This document shows, in pieces, positions 6,691 through 7,157 of a stretch of DNA of 7,157 bases; the first letter of the stretch is position 1, and every line of letters starts with the position of its first letter. The DNA comes from Sulfuricurvum sp. IAE1 (GTDB taxonomy: Bacteria > Campylobacterota > Campylobacteria > Campylobacterales > Sulfurimonadaceae). The notes under the pieces are model-generated. The model saw only the letters and a program-made list of their open reading frames with translations. It was not told where the DNA came from and made no database searches. The DNA is taken from the NCBI GenBank assembly GCA_945867285.1, contig CAMBHX010000087.1, positions 1 through 7,157 of the forward strand, given 5' to 3'. Both the position numbers and the translations under genes were made by a program.

Positions 6691-7157
6691 GTGCACAAAT
6701 TTTTACCATTTTCACTGGCTGTTTCCATCGTTTCTCTCCCTCTCTTTGCCACCAATGGAGACAATTTTATTTCGCTTGGTGTTCCATCCACCGGTATGGG
6801 TGGTACAGGGATTGCCCATTTTAGTATTGGTTCATCAGCGACAGGTAACCCTGCTCTTATTACAGCTTCCAAAGGTGGTGAGTTTACGTTTGGTGGCACC
6901 TACCTCGCACCATCAGTAAAAGTCACAACGTCCAATACGGTTGGAAATGACCTTACTGCCTCAAGTGACGCCAAACAAAACACCACTCCCTACGCTGCAT
7001 TAACGCATAACCTAGGTAATGGTTTTAGCGTTGGAGGGAGTATGTTTGGTTCTGCTGGGATGGGAACCGACTGGACACAGGGAGAAGGAGCTATAAATCT
7101 ACCTCAAGTGGGTTTATACAGTATGAAATCAAGCTTGACCATGCTAAAAATTTCCGC
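6691..7157 (+). CDS. FadL/OmpP1/TodX-family outer membrane transport protein (3' end missing)
   Basis: N-terminal 155 residues of an outer-membrane beta-barrel that would bring fatty acids, hydrocarbons or other hydrophobic molecules across the outer membrane. The start is GTG, preceded by AAAGGG (6680-6685) with a five-base spacer. Residues 1-22 are a signal peptide (HKFLPFSLAVSIVSLPLFA, cut before TNGDNF). The mature N-terminus shows the FadL hatch pattern: ISLGVPSTGMGGTGIAHFS, then the hallmark asparagine-proline in ATGNPALITASKG. Later come barrel-like strands and the QVGLYSMKSSLTMLKIS stretch, which resembles the FadL-family region before the conserved barrel. The frame stays open to the window edge, so more than half of the protein (family about 400-450 residues) lies outside. 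It lies 21 bases after the LolA-like gene, pointing to a joint envelope-transport role. The substrate cannot be told from this part. Confidence 0.87.
   Translation, partial: MHKFLPFSLAVSIVSLPLFATNGDNFISLGVPSTGMGGTGIAHFSIGSSATGNPALITASKGGEFTFGGTYLAPSVKVTTSNTVGNDLTASSDAKQNTTPYAALTHNLGNGFSVGGSMFGSAGMGTDWTQGEGAINLPQVGLYSMKSSLTMLKIS

Noticed and set aside
6611..6919. 102-codon plus-strand frame overlapping the LolA-like and FadL genes, and the minus-strand frame 6678-6899
   Set aside because: Both are out of frame with the signal-peptide-bearing FadL start at 6691 and give low-complexity leucine/proline-rich products without motifs.

Overview
The window looks like chromosomal DNA from a free-living, motile Campylobacterota bacterium, of the Sulfuricurvum/Sulfurimonas/Sulfurospirillum kind. 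This is judged from the moderately AT-rich coding style, the protein flavour of the chemoreceptor and the DEAD-box helicase, and the TATAAT-type -10 elements without good -35 boxes. The genus is an inference and was not tested. The proteins are consistent with a Gram-negative cell: a secreted LolA-like periplasmic protein and a FadL-type outer-membrane porin.

Layout. (1) 1-633, plus strand: the 3' part of an ABC transporter ATPase, most likely molybdate ModC, cut by the window start. (2) 644-2014, minus strand: an RhlE-type DEAD-box RNA helicase, convergent with modC and ending only 10 bases from it. (3) 2015-2212: a divergent promoter region. (4) 2213-5532, plus strand: a two-gene chemotaxis/signalling operon. 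It holds a response regulator whose C-terminal output domain I do not recognise, then a membrane-bound methyl-accepting chemotaxis protein that ends in a CZB zinc-binding domain. (5) 5533-5916: a 384-base gap with a weak stem-loop, a 104-base element bounded by perfect 19-base inverted repeats (MITE-like or an insertion-sequence remnant), and a promoter region with an 11-base tandem repeat. (6) 5917-7157, plus strand: a probable envelope lipid/hydrophobic-compound transport operon. It holds a LolA-like outer-membrane lipoprotein-sorting protein, then the start of a FadL/OmpP1/TodX-family porin that uses a GTG start and runs off the window end.

The most interesting non-coding signal is a 27-base sequence box. 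It occurs in the same orientation upstream of the chemotaxis operon (2075-2101) and upstream of the LolA-like/FadL operon (5855-5881), identical at 23 of 27 positions. In both places a -10-like hexamer starts exactly 32 bases after the start of the box. This suggests that one regulator or sigma factor controls both units. If so, a chemoreceptor/response-regulator pair and a hydrophobic-substrate uptake or envelope-lipid system would be expressed together. That link is an inference. No wholly new defence or mobile system is visible. The best candidates for undescribed biology are the shared box, the unassigned output domain of the response regulator, and the MITE-like element.
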